Shown here: in pieces, positions 24,762 to 32,725 of the stretch
Position numbering within the stretch: position 1 is the stretch's first letter
How the letters are laid out: every line of letters starts with the position of its first letter
Notes under the pieces: generated by a model
Databases searched by the model: none
What the model was told of the DNA's origin: nothing
The model's input: only the letters and a program-made list of their open reading frames with translations
Assembly: GCA_944325315.1 (NCBI GenBank)
Contig: CALVAA010000007.1
Span: 1 to 64,000, forward strand
DNA: 64,000 nucleotides
Reading direction: 5' to 3'
Origin: Candidatus Gastranaerophilales bacterium
GTDB taxonomy: Bacteria; Cyanobacteriota; Vampirovibrionia; Gastranaerophilales; Gastranaerophilaceae
Program-made: the position numbers and the translations under genes

Positions 24762-26081
24762 ATGACATTTAATCCGTTAAAAGAAAAAGGAATTCCCCTT
24801 GAAAAACAAATAAGAAATTGGAATCAAATAGCAGTAAAACCCTATAATAAGACAACAGTAGACTGTTATACAAGAACAAGGCAAATTTTAATGAATGGAA
24901 TTGAAGTTGAAGCTTGGGGTTTTAAGCACCAACTAAACAGATTTGCTTTTGATAACAATGACAAAGAACTTATTGCTCAAATAAGCAGAATTGAAGACTC
25001 TCAACAAGCAACTGCAAATTGGATGACTCCAAAAGACCAATCTGTTCTTGAAACAACGCTTGCCTATGAACAGGTGGCGGTTGATCTAACCGCTTGGCTT
25101 GCTCAAAATGAGCCGGATGATTATATTAAAGAAACATTTGATTTTGGCTTATTGGAAGATTTTGACCATCTATACAGATACAGTCAGTTTGCATATATGA
25201 CTGAAGGCATTTGTCCGGATAGTATTGTAGATAATCAGACCGATGTTATAATAGGGCGTCCTACTCAATTCCATCATAATGACAACGGGCTAAGAATTAG
25301 AAAGCACTATGATAAAAAAAAGACCCACCCTCAAACAAAAGTAAATATTCTGACTCTTCTTTCAGCAGAACAACAAACACACAATTTTTACGCAGAGCAC
25401 GGCTTTATGTATGGAAGTCAGAGTTTGAGAGAAACTTATGCAGAAATTAAAGATGTTGAAGAAGAACATGTAACAATGTATGAGTCTTTAATTGATCCGT
25501 CGGAGACCATGTGGGAAAAATTTTTGATTCACGAGTTTTGTGAGGTTTGCAATTATTATACCTGTGCTGAAGATGAGGTTGATTTAAGAATTAAGAAAAT
25601 TTGGGAGCTGTTTTATGAACTTGAGCTCGGGCATTTAAAAATTGCTATAGATTTATTTAAAAAGTACGAAAAAAGAGACCCTGAAGAAATTATAGGCTCA
25701 ACTGTCGTAATACCTTCAAGATTCAAAAGCCAGAAAAAATACGTTCAAAAAGTGTTGGAAAAAGAGACGTCAAAGCGTTTAGATACAAACGGTCGCTATA
25801 ATGTAACAGACCAGCTTGAACAAGATTGGCCGAGCTATAAAGTTCAAGATAAACAAAATGAAATAAATTCACCGAGTGAAAATGCCGTTAGATTGGCAGT
25901 GATTCAAAACGATAGAGATATTGTCCATTGCGATGAAGCTTTAAAAAATAAAGAAATTGAATTGTTGAAAAGCGGTTTGCAGAAAAAATCAAATGCCAAT
26001 AATACCGTTTTCCCTGATGAATTAGATGAATTGATTAAAAAAAGCAATGAAGAAAAATTAAAAAAAGAAAAACTAATATAA
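24762..26081 (+). CDS. Ferritin-like di-iron protein
   Basis: 439 residues, no signal peptide, AAAGG ribosome site. Helices carry repeated glutamate and E..H patterns expected of a four-helix di-iron bundle: ETTLAYEQVAVDL (near residue 95), SAEQQTHNFYAEHG (near 205), VEEEHVTMYESL (near 230) and FYELELGHLKIAI (near 285). The spacing suggests a ferritin/rubrerythrin-like domain; a CEVCNYYTC segment near residue 255 adds three cysteines. The last ~130 residues are charged. I do not recognise the family precisely. It borders two metal-resistance loci. Confidence 0.6.
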   Translation: MTFNPLKEKGIPLEKQIRNWNQIAVKPYNKTTVDCYTRTRQILMNGIEVEAWGFKHQLNRFAFDNNDKELIAQISRIEDSQQATANWMTPKDQSVLETTLAYEQVAVDLTAWLAQNEPDDYIKETFDFGLLEDFDHLYRYSQFAYMTEGICPDSIVDNQTDVIIGRPTQFHHNDNGLRIRKHYDKKKTHPQTKVNILTLLSAEQQTHNFYAEHGFMYGSQSLRETYAEIKDVEEEHVTMYESLIDPSETMWEKFLIHEFCEVCNYYTCAEDEVDLRIKKIWELFYELELGHLKIAIDLFKKYEKRDPEEIIGSTVVIPSRFKSQKKYVQKVLEKETSKRLDTNGRYNVTDQLEQDWPSYKVQDKQNEINSPSENAVRLAVIQNDRDIVHCDEALKNKEIELLKSGLQKKSNANNTVFPDELDELIKKSNEEKLKKEKLI

Positions 26082-26113
26082 AATTAAAAGAGCTTTTTAG
26101 CTCTTTTAATTTT
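26081..26113. terminator. Bidirectional terminator
   Basis: AAATTAAAAGAGCT-TTT-AGCTCTTTTAATTTT inverted repeat with A and T runs on both sides, between convergent genes. It overlaps the stop codon of the CDF gene. Confidence 0.85.
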
Positions 26114-26771
26114 TCACGTCGATTAATATTTTTACCGTGTTTTTGATTAATCCTATTGCCCATTTGATAACTAAAATGCCGCCTAAAATTCCAATAATCG
26201 AATCAAGATAAACTATTGTAAATATTTTGCCGATAACAAGTGCAAGAATTGCCAGAATAGAAGTCAGAGCATCCGCCAGAATGTGGTAATATGCGGCTTT
26301 AAAATTGTAGTCTGTTGTTTTTTTGTTTTCTTTTTTATGGTTTAATTCCATAATTAAAATGCAAGCACTGTTTACTATAAGCCCGATTATGGCTATTAAA
26401 ATTGCTTCGTCAAATTTTATTACAAGAGGGTTTATAAACCGGCTTACAGCCTCAAATATAATATAAATACCGCTTAATCCCAGAAATAATGAGCTGGTAT
26501 AGCCTGCAAGAGTTCCGATTTTCTCCGGACCGTTTATAAAAATATTTGAATTTGAGTATTTTCTAACCAAAATGTAAGCCGCATAAGTTAGCCCCAAAGC
26601 AAGAACATGGCATCCCATATGATATCCGTCCGCTAAAAGCGCCATTGAATTTGTATAATAGCCGTAAATTACCTCCGCTATCATTGTGATTAAAGTAAGA
26701 AGTATGACAATGAGTGTTCTTTTTTCATTCTCCAGAGAGATTTTGTGGTGATGATTGTGTTCATTGTGCAT
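26106..26771 (-). CDS. Cation diffusion facilitator (Zn/Co/Cd exporter), short form
   Basis: The start is the ATG at 26771 with GAGG 7 bases upstream; an in-frame ATG at 26834 would lie upstream of its own promoter. The protein has 221 residues and begins with a histidine-rich tail (MHNEHNHHHK). Six membrane helices follow; the transport-site residues are in ALLADGYHMGCH (helix II) and YHILADALTS (helix V), the HxxxD pattern of zinc-type CDFs. The cytoplasmic C-terminal domain is missing: the chain stops right after helix VI. It faces an SmtB-type repressor across a 127-base divergent control region. Confidence 0.92.
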   Translation of the reverse strand: MHNEHNHHHKISLENEKRTLIVILLTLITMIAEVIYGYYTNSMALLADGYHMGCHVLALGLTYAAYILVRKYSNSNIFINGPEKIGTLAGYTSSLFLGLSGIYIIFEAVSRFINPLVIKFDEAILIAIIGLIVNSACILIMELNHKKENKKTTDYNFKAAYYHILADALTSILAILALVIGKIFTIVYLDSIIGILGGILVIKWAIGLIKNTVKILIDVKN

Positions 26772-26804
26772 TTTTTTATCCTCATTTGAAGTAGATCTAT
26801 TTAT

Positions 26805-26834
26805 ATTATAGTTGAATAGTTGTTCAACTGTCAA
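26805..26834 (-). promoter_or_regulatory. CDF promoter with SmtB-type operator as spacer
   Basis: On the minus strand TTGACA (26834-26829) and TATAAT (26810-26805) are separated by exactly 18 bases. Those 18 bases are the palindrome GTTGAATAGTTGTTCAAC (26811-26828), which contains the TGAA-N6-TTCA core of ArsR/SmtB operators. A repressor bound there would block RNA polymerase directly. The start codon is ~27 bases after the expected transcription start. Confidence 0.88.
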
Positions 26835-26862
26835 TATGTTTGAAACAAATCTTTACAATATT

Positions 26863-26892
26863 TTGACATTTGAACAAATGTTCAACTATAAT
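26863..26892 (+). promoter_or_regulatory. arsR/smtB promoter with operator as spacer
   Basis: TTGACA (26863-26868) and TATAAT (26887-26892) flank an 18-base spacer that is the near-palindrome TTTGAACAAATGTTCAAC (26869-26886), again TGAA-N6-TTCA. The start codon at 26899 is where transcription should begin, with no room for a ribosome site. Confidence 0.88.
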
Positions 26893-26898
26893 TAAACT

Positions 26899-27207
26899 AT
26901 GACTTCATTTGATTTTAAAAATCTTTTAGATAGTGATACTTTGTATGATTTATCAGACTTTTTTAAAGTTATGTCTGACCCTACAAGAATTAAGCTTTTG
27001 TTTGCGCTTGAAAAGGAAAAAATGTGTGTCGGAGACTTGTCAAATGCTTTAAATATGACAAAATCCGCAGTTTCTCATCAATTAAAAATTTTAAAAAGCG
27101 CTAAACTGGCAAAGTCTGAAAAAAATGGAAAATACGTTTTTTATTCTCTTTGCGATTACCATATTAAAACGGTTTTAGAAATGGCATTAGAACATGTTAA
27201 AGAGTAG
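26899..27207 (+). CDS. ArsR/SmtB-family zinc-type repressor
   Basis: 102 residues with a winged helix-turn-helix (VGDLSNALNMTKSAVSHQLKIL). The zinc site at the last helix, as in SmtB and CzrA, is complete: D86, H88, H99 and E102 with the same spacing as in SmtB. One cysteine pair typical of arsenic sensors is absent, so zinc (or cobalt) is the likely signal. It would leave DNA when metal binds and so induce itself and the divergent CDF exporter. The message appears leaderless. Confidence 0.94.
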   Translation: MTSFDFKNLLDSDTLYDLSDFFKVMSDPTRIKLLFALEKEKMCVGDLSNALNMTKSAVSHQLKILKSAKLAKSEKNGKYVFYSLCDYHIKTVLEMALEHVKE

Positions 27208-27230
27208 CTGAAAAACTTTCAGCTACTTTT
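27204..27230 (+). terminator. Terminator overlapping the arsR stop codon
   Basis: GTAGCTGAAA-AAC-TTTCAGCTAC followed by TTTT. The stem begins inside the last codons of the repressor gene. Confidence 0.85.
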
Positions 27231-27247
27231 AACATTGTTTATATTTT

Positions 27248-28042
27248 TTATTCTGAATAATAGTTATATACGCTTTTTGCAAGTTCTTTTAAACTTTCGT
27301 TTTCGCTGTTATATATTTTGTTTGCTTCTTCAGATGTAATCAATCCGTCAACTTTTTCGAATGAAAATGCCAGTCCTTGCTCGGATTCTAATAGTCCGTC
27401 TGCCAGAATCATATAAGTAGCATATTCTTCAGCTGTTATGTTTTTTGTTTTTCCGTCTAAATCAAGCACCTCAGACATATTGGCTATGGTTTCATCGTCT
27501 GTATTTGAATAACTTTTTATTTCCTGATAATCTAATTTTTTATTTACAGGAGCTTCGCTATCTACCATGGAATAAGCTTTTTCAATTGCTTCAATGTCTG
27601 CTTTTGCAAAATTTAGTGCGGATTGATAATAATCATCTCCTGATTTTGCATATTCTATTCCGCCGTTTTCTTTTACAGAGCCTTCAAAAATGTCGTGTTG
27701 GTAGTAATATTCACGCTGTTCAACTTCTTTTTGCGCTTGTTCTGTTTCAAAAATATTATCGGATTTTGAAAATCCTAAAAATTCTCCAATTTTTGTAAAC
27801 ATTCCTTTTTTGGTATCGTCTTTACTTAAATTAGATCTGTCTTGACCGTTTAAGCTGTTTAACTTTTCGTTAAAATCTTCCAAGGTAACGGTTAGCGCTG
27901 ATTTGTTTTCCTGGCTTGAAGCTGCGTTTTCTGCCATATCCATTATCGATGCGGAGGTATTGTCGCTTTGAACTGTTGCCTGGCTTAATCCTCTAAAGGC
28001 TTTAAAAGCACTGTAGCCTGTTAATTCCTGAATATTTGTCAT
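27248..28042 (-). CDS. EF-hand-like acidic hypothetical protein
   Basis: 264 residues from the ATG at 28042, which has AGAGGA 7 bases upstream; a TTG at 28057 is a less likely start. No signal peptide. The C-terminal half has two degenerate EF-hand-like loops: LDLDGKTKNITAEEY (near residue 205) and EKVDGLITSEEANK (near 240), the second matching positions 5, 6, 8 and 12 of the loop. The N-terminal half is low-complexity. Calcium binding is possible but unproven. Convergent with the SmtB-type gene. Confidence 0.65.
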   Translation of the reverse strand: MTNIQELTGYSAFKAFRGLSQATVQSDNTSASIMDMAENAASSQENKSALTVTLEDFNEKLNSLNGQDRSNLSKDDTKKGMFTKIGEFLGFSKSDNIFETEQAQKEVEQREYYYQHDIFEGSVKENGGIEYAKSGDDYYQSALNFAKADIEAIEKAYSMVDSEAPVNKKLDYQEIKSYSNTDDETIANMSEVLDLDGKTKNITAEEYATYMILADGLLESEQGLAFSFEKVDGLITSEEANKIYNSENESLKELAKSVYNYYSE

Positions 28043-28153
28043 TTTATATCCTCTCAATATATACTTTTTATCTCTTGAATATATAAAAACAATTTATTTT
28101 AAAAAATTTCTTAATTGTTAAATAATGTTAAATATCTGTGTCAATATTTTTTC

Positions 28154-28204
28154 TTGACGAAAAATAATAAAAGTTTTAATATATTGATACCCCCCGGGGG
28201 TGTA
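28154..28204 (+). promoter_or_regulatory. Promoter with CsoR-type operator
   Basis: TTGACG (28154-28159), a 17-base spacer and TAATAT (28177-28182) form a promoter. At 28187-28204, over the expected start point, lies ATACCCCCCGGGGGTGTA, whose core is the palindrome ACCCCC-C-GGGGGT. Such GC-rich palindromes flanked by TA are the known targets of copper-sensing CsoR repressors, and a CsoR-type gene is 0.5 kb downstream. In this AT-rich DNA the motif stands out sharply. Confidence 0.85.
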
Positions 28205-28231
28205 GTAGCAGATATGTTAAAAGGAGAATTT

Positions 28232-28615
28232 ATGAAAAAACTACTTAGCGCAGCTTTTATAATAGGCGCACTGTTTTTGACAAATGCTGTTTTTGCATGT
28301 GAAAAATGTAAATGCGAAAACAATGATTGTGCTTGTGCTTGTCATAAAGTTTGCGATAAAGACTGCGATTGCGGCTGCCACAACGGCGAAAAATGCGCTT
28401 GTAAAGATTGCAAATGCGCTTGTCATAAACAATGCGATAAAGATTGTGCTTGCGCTTGTCATAAAGTTTGCGATAAAGACTGTGATTGCGGATGTCAAAA
28501 CGGCGAAAAATGCGTATGCGAAAAATGTGACTGCAAAGATTGTGCATGCAAAAAACAAAGTAAATTTAAAAAATTATTTAAAAAATCAAAAATTAAATGT
28601 AATTGTGAAGAATAA
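28232..28615 (+). CDS. Exported Cys/His-rich metal-binding protein
   Basis: 127 residues from the ATG at 28232, placed by AAGGAG. A signal peptide (residues 1-22, ending NAVFA) is followed by a mature part of 105 residues holding 31 cysteines and 4 histidines in CxC, CxCxC and CxCH patterns. Two 23-residue copies of the same segment lie at residues 35-57 and 74-96, differing at two positions. The tail (residues 108-122) is lysine-rich. This looks like an exported metallothionein-like sponge; the upstream CsoR-type operator suggests copper. The cysteine right after the cut could also be a lipid site, but the -2 phenylalanine is atypical. Confidence 0.85.
   Translation: MKKLLSAAFIIGALFLTNAVFACEKCKCENNDCACACHKVCDKDCDCGCHNGEKCACKDCKCACHKQCDKDCACACHKVCDKDCDCGCQNGEKCVCEKCDCKDCACKKQSKFKKLFKKSKIKCNCEE
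28334..28519 (+). repeat. Internal tandem-type duplication in the Cys-rich gene
   Basis: Bases 28334-28402 and 28451-28519 encode the same 23-residue cysteine module with a 117-base period. Related shorter units fill the gap. It marks growth of the protein by in-frame duplication. Confidence 0.85.
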
Positions 28616-28624
28616 TAGTATTTT

Positions 28625-28658
28625 AGGCTCTTTTGGAATTTTCCTAAAAGAGCCTTTT
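28625..28658 (+). terminator. Terminator between the Cys-rich gene and csoR
   Basis: AGGCTCTTTT and AAAAGAGCCT arms around a short GGAA/TTCC extension, followed by TTTTT. The csoR ribosome site (AAGGA) begins right behind it, so csoR is expected to depend on readthrough and be made in smaller amounts. Confidence 0.85.
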
Positions 28659-28669
28659 TAAGGATTTAT

Positions 28670-28945
28670 ATGGTACATGTTGATAAAAAAAAGACTTTGA
28701 GGCTTTTGAATACCGTAAAGGGGCAAATTGAAGGTTTGTCGAAAATGATTGAAAATGACAGAGACTGCATTGATATTAGTAATCAAATTCTTGCAAGCCA
28801 ATCAATATTAAAAAAAATTAATATGGATATTCTAAAAGGCCATTTTGAACATTGCATAAAGGAATCTTTTGAAAAAGGAAGTAAGGCTGAAAGCGAAGAA
28901 AAGATAAAAGAAGTAATAGAAGTTTTATCAAAGCTTATAAAATAA
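28670..28945 (+). CDS. csoR: CsoR-family copper-sensing repressor
   Basis: 91 residues, all-helical. The copper-sensor triad Cys-His-Cys is intact at C33, H58 and C62, with the spacing (25 and 4) of Mycobacterium CsoR; the second-shell tyrosine/glutamate region is in the C-terminal helix. These residues separate CsoR from nickel (RcnR) and formaldehyde (FrmR) sensors. Cu(I) binding would release the operator at 28187-28204 and raise production of the exported Cys-rich protein. Confidence 0.9.
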   Translation: MVHVDKKKTLRLLNTVKGQIEGLSKMIENDRDCIDISNQILASQSILKKINMDILKGHFEHCIKESFEKGSKAESEEKIKEVIEVLSKLIK

Positions 28946-28946
28946 A

Positions 28947-29594
28947 TTAATTAGATATTAAGTAGTCAAAAAGCTCTTTAAAATTGTCAAAGATTTTATC
29001 TGCTTTATTTTCTAATAAAAAGCTTTTGTCTTTGTAGCCCCAAGACACGCTCAATGATTGAATTTGTGCGTTCTTTGCAGTTTGAATATCAACCTCGCTG
29101 TCTCCTATTATACAGACTTCTTTTTTGCTTAAATTTAGTTTATCTATAATATATAATACGCTTTCGGCGGAAGGTTTTTTTAGAAAGGCAGATGTTTCAC
29201 CGAGTGAAATATCAAAAATATCCGGAAAAAATATTTCAGATAATTTTTTTACCTCACTATTTTTTTTGTTGGATAATATTGCTAATTTTATGCCTTTTGT
29301 TTTTAGCTTTTTTAAGGTTTCAACAGCTCCGTCATAGGGCTTTGTTGTGTTTGTAGAGTTTTTTGAGTAATGATTTATAAAATATTTATAGCAAAGTTCA
29401 TATTTATCCTGATTTTTTCCGATTGCCCTTTCGATTAATTTTCCAATTCCGTTTCCGACAAACTCTCTCGTTTTATCAAGTGAAATTGTGTCTAAAGAAC
29501 ACTTTTTGAGTGCATAATTAACACTTTCGGACAAGTCTTTAAGTGTGTATAAAAGAGTGCCGTCAAGATCAAAAATTATTCCTTTGTATGTCAT
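28947..29594 (-). CDS. HAD-family phosphatase (phosphoglycolate phosphatase-like)
   Basis: 215 residues with all HAD motifs: FDLDGTL (nucleophile D), LAILSNKK (motif II), FLKKPSAE (motif III lysine) and IGDSEVDIQTAKNA (motif IV). The helical cap between motifs I and II is of the Gph type, so a small phosphate ester such as 2-phosphoglycolate is likely. Convergent with csoR, 1 base between stops, with no terminator seen. Confidence 0.88.
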   Translation of the reverse strand: MTYKGIIFDLDGTLLYTLKDLSESVNYALKKCSLDTISLDKTREFVGNGIGKLIERAIGKNQDKYELCYKYFINHYSKNSTNTTKPYDGAVETLKKLKTKGIKLAILSNKKNSEVKKLSEIFFPDIFDISLGETSAFLKKPSAESVLYIIDKLNLSKKEVCIIGDSEVDIQTAKNAQIQSLSVSWGYKDKSFLLENKADKIFDNFKELFDYLISN

Positions 29595-29635
29595 GAATCG
29601 ATATCCTGTTTATGAATGAGTTAGTACAATAAATG

Positions 29636-29663
29636 TTACAAATATTAACAATCGTGCTATAAT
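29636..29663 (+). promoter_or_regulatory. Possible fliD promoter
   Basis: TTACAA (29636-29641), a 16-base spacer and TATAAT (29658-29663), 80 bases before fliD. It fits the housekeeping factor; no flagellar sigma-28 motif is seen. Confidence 0.4.
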
Positions 29664-29742
29664 TATATTGTTGTGTGGAACAAATTAAAATATAATGTAA
29701 TTATTATAATACGGATATTATAAACTTAAAAGGATTTTTTAA

Positions 29743-31569
29743 ATGTCTTCGACAATTACAGGATTAGGCTCTGGTTTTGATATTAACAGCTGGGTTGAGC
29801 AATTAGTTGCAGCCAAAGAATCAACTATGCTTACCCCTTTGCAGACTAAACTTACAAATTTACAAAATAAAAGCAGTGCAATATCTGAACTGAAAACAAA
29901 GTTTTCGACTCTGCAAAGCTCACTTCAGGCTTTTACAAAAGTTATATACGATTCTTCGTCAGATATGTGGACAAATACAACTATTAATTCGTCTAATTCT
30001 GCATATGCTACTGCAACCAGCGCAGGAAATGTTGCTGCGGCAAGCGTTAATCTTAAAATTGAACAAATTGCAACCGCAACAAGCGCAAAAAGTATAAATA
30101 GTCTTGGAATGATTTCAAAAGATAACATTGAAAATGCAAAGTTTGTTAATTTGGCAAACGGCCAAGCCAAAGAAGGCAGTTTTTCAATGTTTTTAAACGG
30201 AAAAGAATACAGTATTGAAATAGACGAGAGTGATTCTCTAAAAAATGTAATGGATAAAATAAACGATGCTTCAGGCGGAAAAATTCAGGCAAGTGTTGAT
30301 GACAGCGGTAATTTTTCTATTAAGGCATACAAACAAGCACAAGATGGTTCGTGGGAAGTTGACACGAGTGCAAATTTGGTTTTAGGCTCAAGCGGTGATG
30401 AGTCAAATCTTGCTTCTGCGCTAAAATTACATACTAAAGAAGGAGAATACGGATATACAAGCTCATATCCGGTTTCTGTGGTTAATACCGGTGTTGCAAT
30501 GGCGGGTGATGAGTCCGGGCTTTTTGGAATAGAATTTTATGATAAAGACGGTAACCCTGCTGATTCAGGCACAATTACAATCAACGGTGTGGATTTTACG
30601 GTTGATAAAAACACAAGTCTAAACAGTCTTATATCAAAAATTAACGGTAATTCTGATGCTAATGTTAAAGCATCATATGATTCTTTAACAAATAAACTTA
30701 TTTTGACTTCAACTCAAACCGGAGAAAACAATATAAGTCTTTCTTCCGACGGAACAAACCTTTTAAATGTTTTAGGCCTTACGGAAGGTACGGGTGAAGA
30801 TGAAACTTTAGCTCAAGGTTCGCAAACACTTGGCCAAAATGCTATTGTTTATATTAACGGCAATAAAGTAATTTCAACATCCAATACCATTACCGGAGAA
30901 TCTTCGGGAATAGCAAATCTTTCAATTACGGTAAAAAAGCCAACAAGTGATTACAGTTCAAACCCTGATGATGATAAAGAAGTTACGCTTGATATTGAAC
31001 CGGATTATACAAAAATTAAAGAATCTCTTCAGACTTTTGTTGATGCATATAACGATGTAGTTGAGACGACAAAAACTTTAACAAGCTCAGATGGTGCTAT
31101 CGGCTATGATTCAAGTTTAAACATGATATTATCATCAATGAGAAGTTTAACTTCTATGGTGAGTGAAAACGATGGTGCTTTTTCTATGCTTGCACAAATA
31201 GGAATTTCAACTTCGCAATCCGATACCACAAAGCTTACTATTGATGATGCAAAATTAGAAGAAGCTTTAAGTGAAGATTTTAACTCGGTTAAGCTGCTTC
31301 TTTCAGACGGTTATGTTTCAAAAAATGATACCGGCTTATTTGACAGGCTTTTGGTTAGTGTAAATGCTGCTTTGGATAATGAAAACGGTTATTTTACAAA
31401 TTCAACAAACAGCGTAGATAGCCAAATTGCATCTATGAATACACGAATTGAGCGTGCAAATACAAGAATTGCAAGTTACGAAGAAAGAATTACAAAACAG
31501 TTTAATAAAATGGATTCAACAATTTCTTCTTTGAATTCTCAGTTGAGCACCTTGCAAGCATATTTATAA
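29743..31569 (+). CDS. fliD: Flagellar filament cap protein FliD
   Basis: 608 residues. The N-terminal FliD_N domain begins ITGLGSGFDINSWVEQLVAA. Middle beta domains follow, with two copies of a GTxTINGVDFTV-like segment, and the FliD_C region ends in a coiled coil (MNTRIERANTRIASYEERITKQFNKMD) and the terminal helix. As the cap it folds flagellin subunits at the filament tip. No other flagellar gene lies in the window. Confidence 0.95.
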   Translation: MSSTITGLGSGFDINSWVEQLVAAKESTMLTPLQTKLTNLQNKSSAISELKTKFSTLQSSLQAFTKVIYDSSSDMWTNTTINSSNSAYATATSAGNVAAASVNLKIEQIATATSAKSINSLGMISKDNIENAKFVNLANGQAKEGSFSMFLNGKEYSIEIDESDSLKNVMDKINDASGGKIQASVDDSGNFSIKAYKQAQDGSWEVDTSANLVLGSSGDESNLASALKLHTKEGEYGYTSSYPVSVVNTGVAMAGDESGLFGIEFYDKDGNPADSGTITINGVDFTVDKNTSLNSLISKINGNSDANVKASYDSLTNKLILTSTQTGENNISLSSDGTNLLNVLGLTEGTGEDETLAQGSQTLGQNAIVYINGNKVISTSNTITGESSGIANLSITVKKPTSDYSSNPDDDKEVTLDIEPDYTKIKESLQTFVDAYNDVVETTKTLTSSDGAIGYDSSLNMILSSMRSLTSMVSENDGAFSMLAQIGISTSQSDTTKLTIDDAKLEEALSEDFNSVKLLLSDGYVSKNDTGLFDRLLVSVNAALDNENGYFTNSTNSVDSQIASMNTRIERANTRIASYEERITKQFNKMDSTISSLNSQLSTLQAYL

Positions 31570-32592
31570 AGCTTTGCCTGCCAATTGCCCGCAGGCAGCG
31601 TCAATGTCTGCTCCACGCTCCAGTCTTATTGTAACCTTTTTCCCTGAAGCTTCAAGAAGATATTTAAATTTCATCATATCTTTTTTCTGGGGTCTTGTAA
31701 AGTTATTATCGTCTAAAACAGGGTTATAGGGGATTAAATTTATGTTACATTTAATCCCTTCAAGAAATCTGATTAGCTCAAGCGCACATTCTTTTGTGTC
31801 ATTTAAACTTCCGATTAAAATATATTCGATTGTAATTCTGTCTTTCGTTTCTTTATTATAATCCAGAAGCGCCTTTTTCAATTCATCAATATGGTATTTT
31901 TTTTCAACAGGCATTATTTTTTCCCTTGTTTGATGATTTGCACTGTGAAGCGAAACGGCAAGAGTCGGTGTAAGCTCATTTTTTGCAAGCTCATAAATCT
32001 TGGGAACAATGCCGCAGGTTGAAATAGTCAGTCTTCTTATTGAAATTTGGAGGTTTTTGTTAATTAATAAAATTGCCTTCTTAACGTTTTCAAAGTTGTC
32101 CAGAGGCTCGCCCTGACCCATAAATACAACGTTTGTAATTTTTAAATTCGTATCATTTTGTACCAATAAAATTTGTGATACAATTTCATATGCTTCCAAA
32201 TTTCTTTTAAATCCGTTTTTCCCTGTTGCGCAAAATTTGCACCCCATTTTGCAACCTACTTGAGATGATACGCAAATTGAGAGGTTTGAACGGTTGTCAA
32301 AGCGCATCAATACAGCTTCTGCGTATAAGCCGTCTTTGTATTCAATTAAATATTTAAGTGTTCCGTCTGATGAAATTTGTCTTGTTTTTATTTTGCAGTC
32401 TAAAATTTTGCAGTTTCCATTCAAAAAAGTTCTGAGTTCTTTCTTTACATCAGTCATATCGTCAAAACAACGGGCATTTTTTTTCCAAATCCATGAAAAA
32501 ATTTGCTCTGCACGAAATTTTTTCTCACCGATGCTTAAAATATAATCTATAAGTTCTTCATAAGAGAGTTTTGAAAGAATCATTTTTTCCAT
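31564..32592 (-). CDS. rlmN: Dual-specificity RNA methyltransferase RlmN
   Basis: 342 residues. The radical SAM cluster motif CxxxCxxC (GCKMGCKFCATGK) and the two catalytic cysteines of the RlmN family (one in the loop near CVSSQVG / the other in AACGQL at the C-terminus) are visible. It methylates A2503 of 23S rRNA and A37 of some tRNAs at C2. Convergent with fliD, overlapping it by 6 bases. Confidence 0.96.
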   Translation of the reverse strand: MEKMILSKLSYEELIDYILSIGEKKFRAEQIFSWIWKKNARCFDDMTDVKKELRTFLNGNCKILDCKIKTRQISSDGTLKYLIEYKDGLYAEAVLMRFDNRSNLSICVSSQVGCKMGCKFCATGKNGFKRNLEAYEIVSQILLVQNDTNLKITNVVFMGQGEPLDNFENVKKAILLINKNLQISIRRLTISTCGIVPKIYELAKNELTPTLAVSLHSANHQTREKIMPVEKKYHIDELKKALLDYNKETKDRITIEYILIGSLNDTKECALELIRFLEGIKCNINLIPYNPVLDDNNFTRPQKKDMMKFKYLLEASGKKVTIRLERGADIDAACGQLAGKAL

Positions 32593-32680
32593 ATTAATAA
32601 TATTAACACAAAAATATTACATCTCTTTACAGAACTCTTGCAAAAATAATTTGTTTTTATTAAAATTGATATTGCCTAAA

Positions 32681-32699
32681 GTGGCTTATGGTATGCCAC
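32681..32699 (+). promoter_or_regulatory. Leader hairpin ahead of rpmI-rplT
   Basis: GTGGC-TTATGGTAT-GCCAC stem-loop in the untranslated leader, 27 bases before the rpmI start. In many bacteria L20 represses its own operon by binding a leader that mimics its rRNA site; this hairpin is a candidate for such control but I cannot match it to a known class. Confidence 0.35.
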
Positions 32700-32725
32700 A
32701 AGGGAATAAAAAAAAGGAGAAAAAA

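Noticed and set aside
28241-28558. Long minus-strand frames opposite the Cys-rich gene
   Set aside because: They arise from the repetitive codons of the real plus-strand gene, which has a signal peptide, ribosome site, promoter and terminator.
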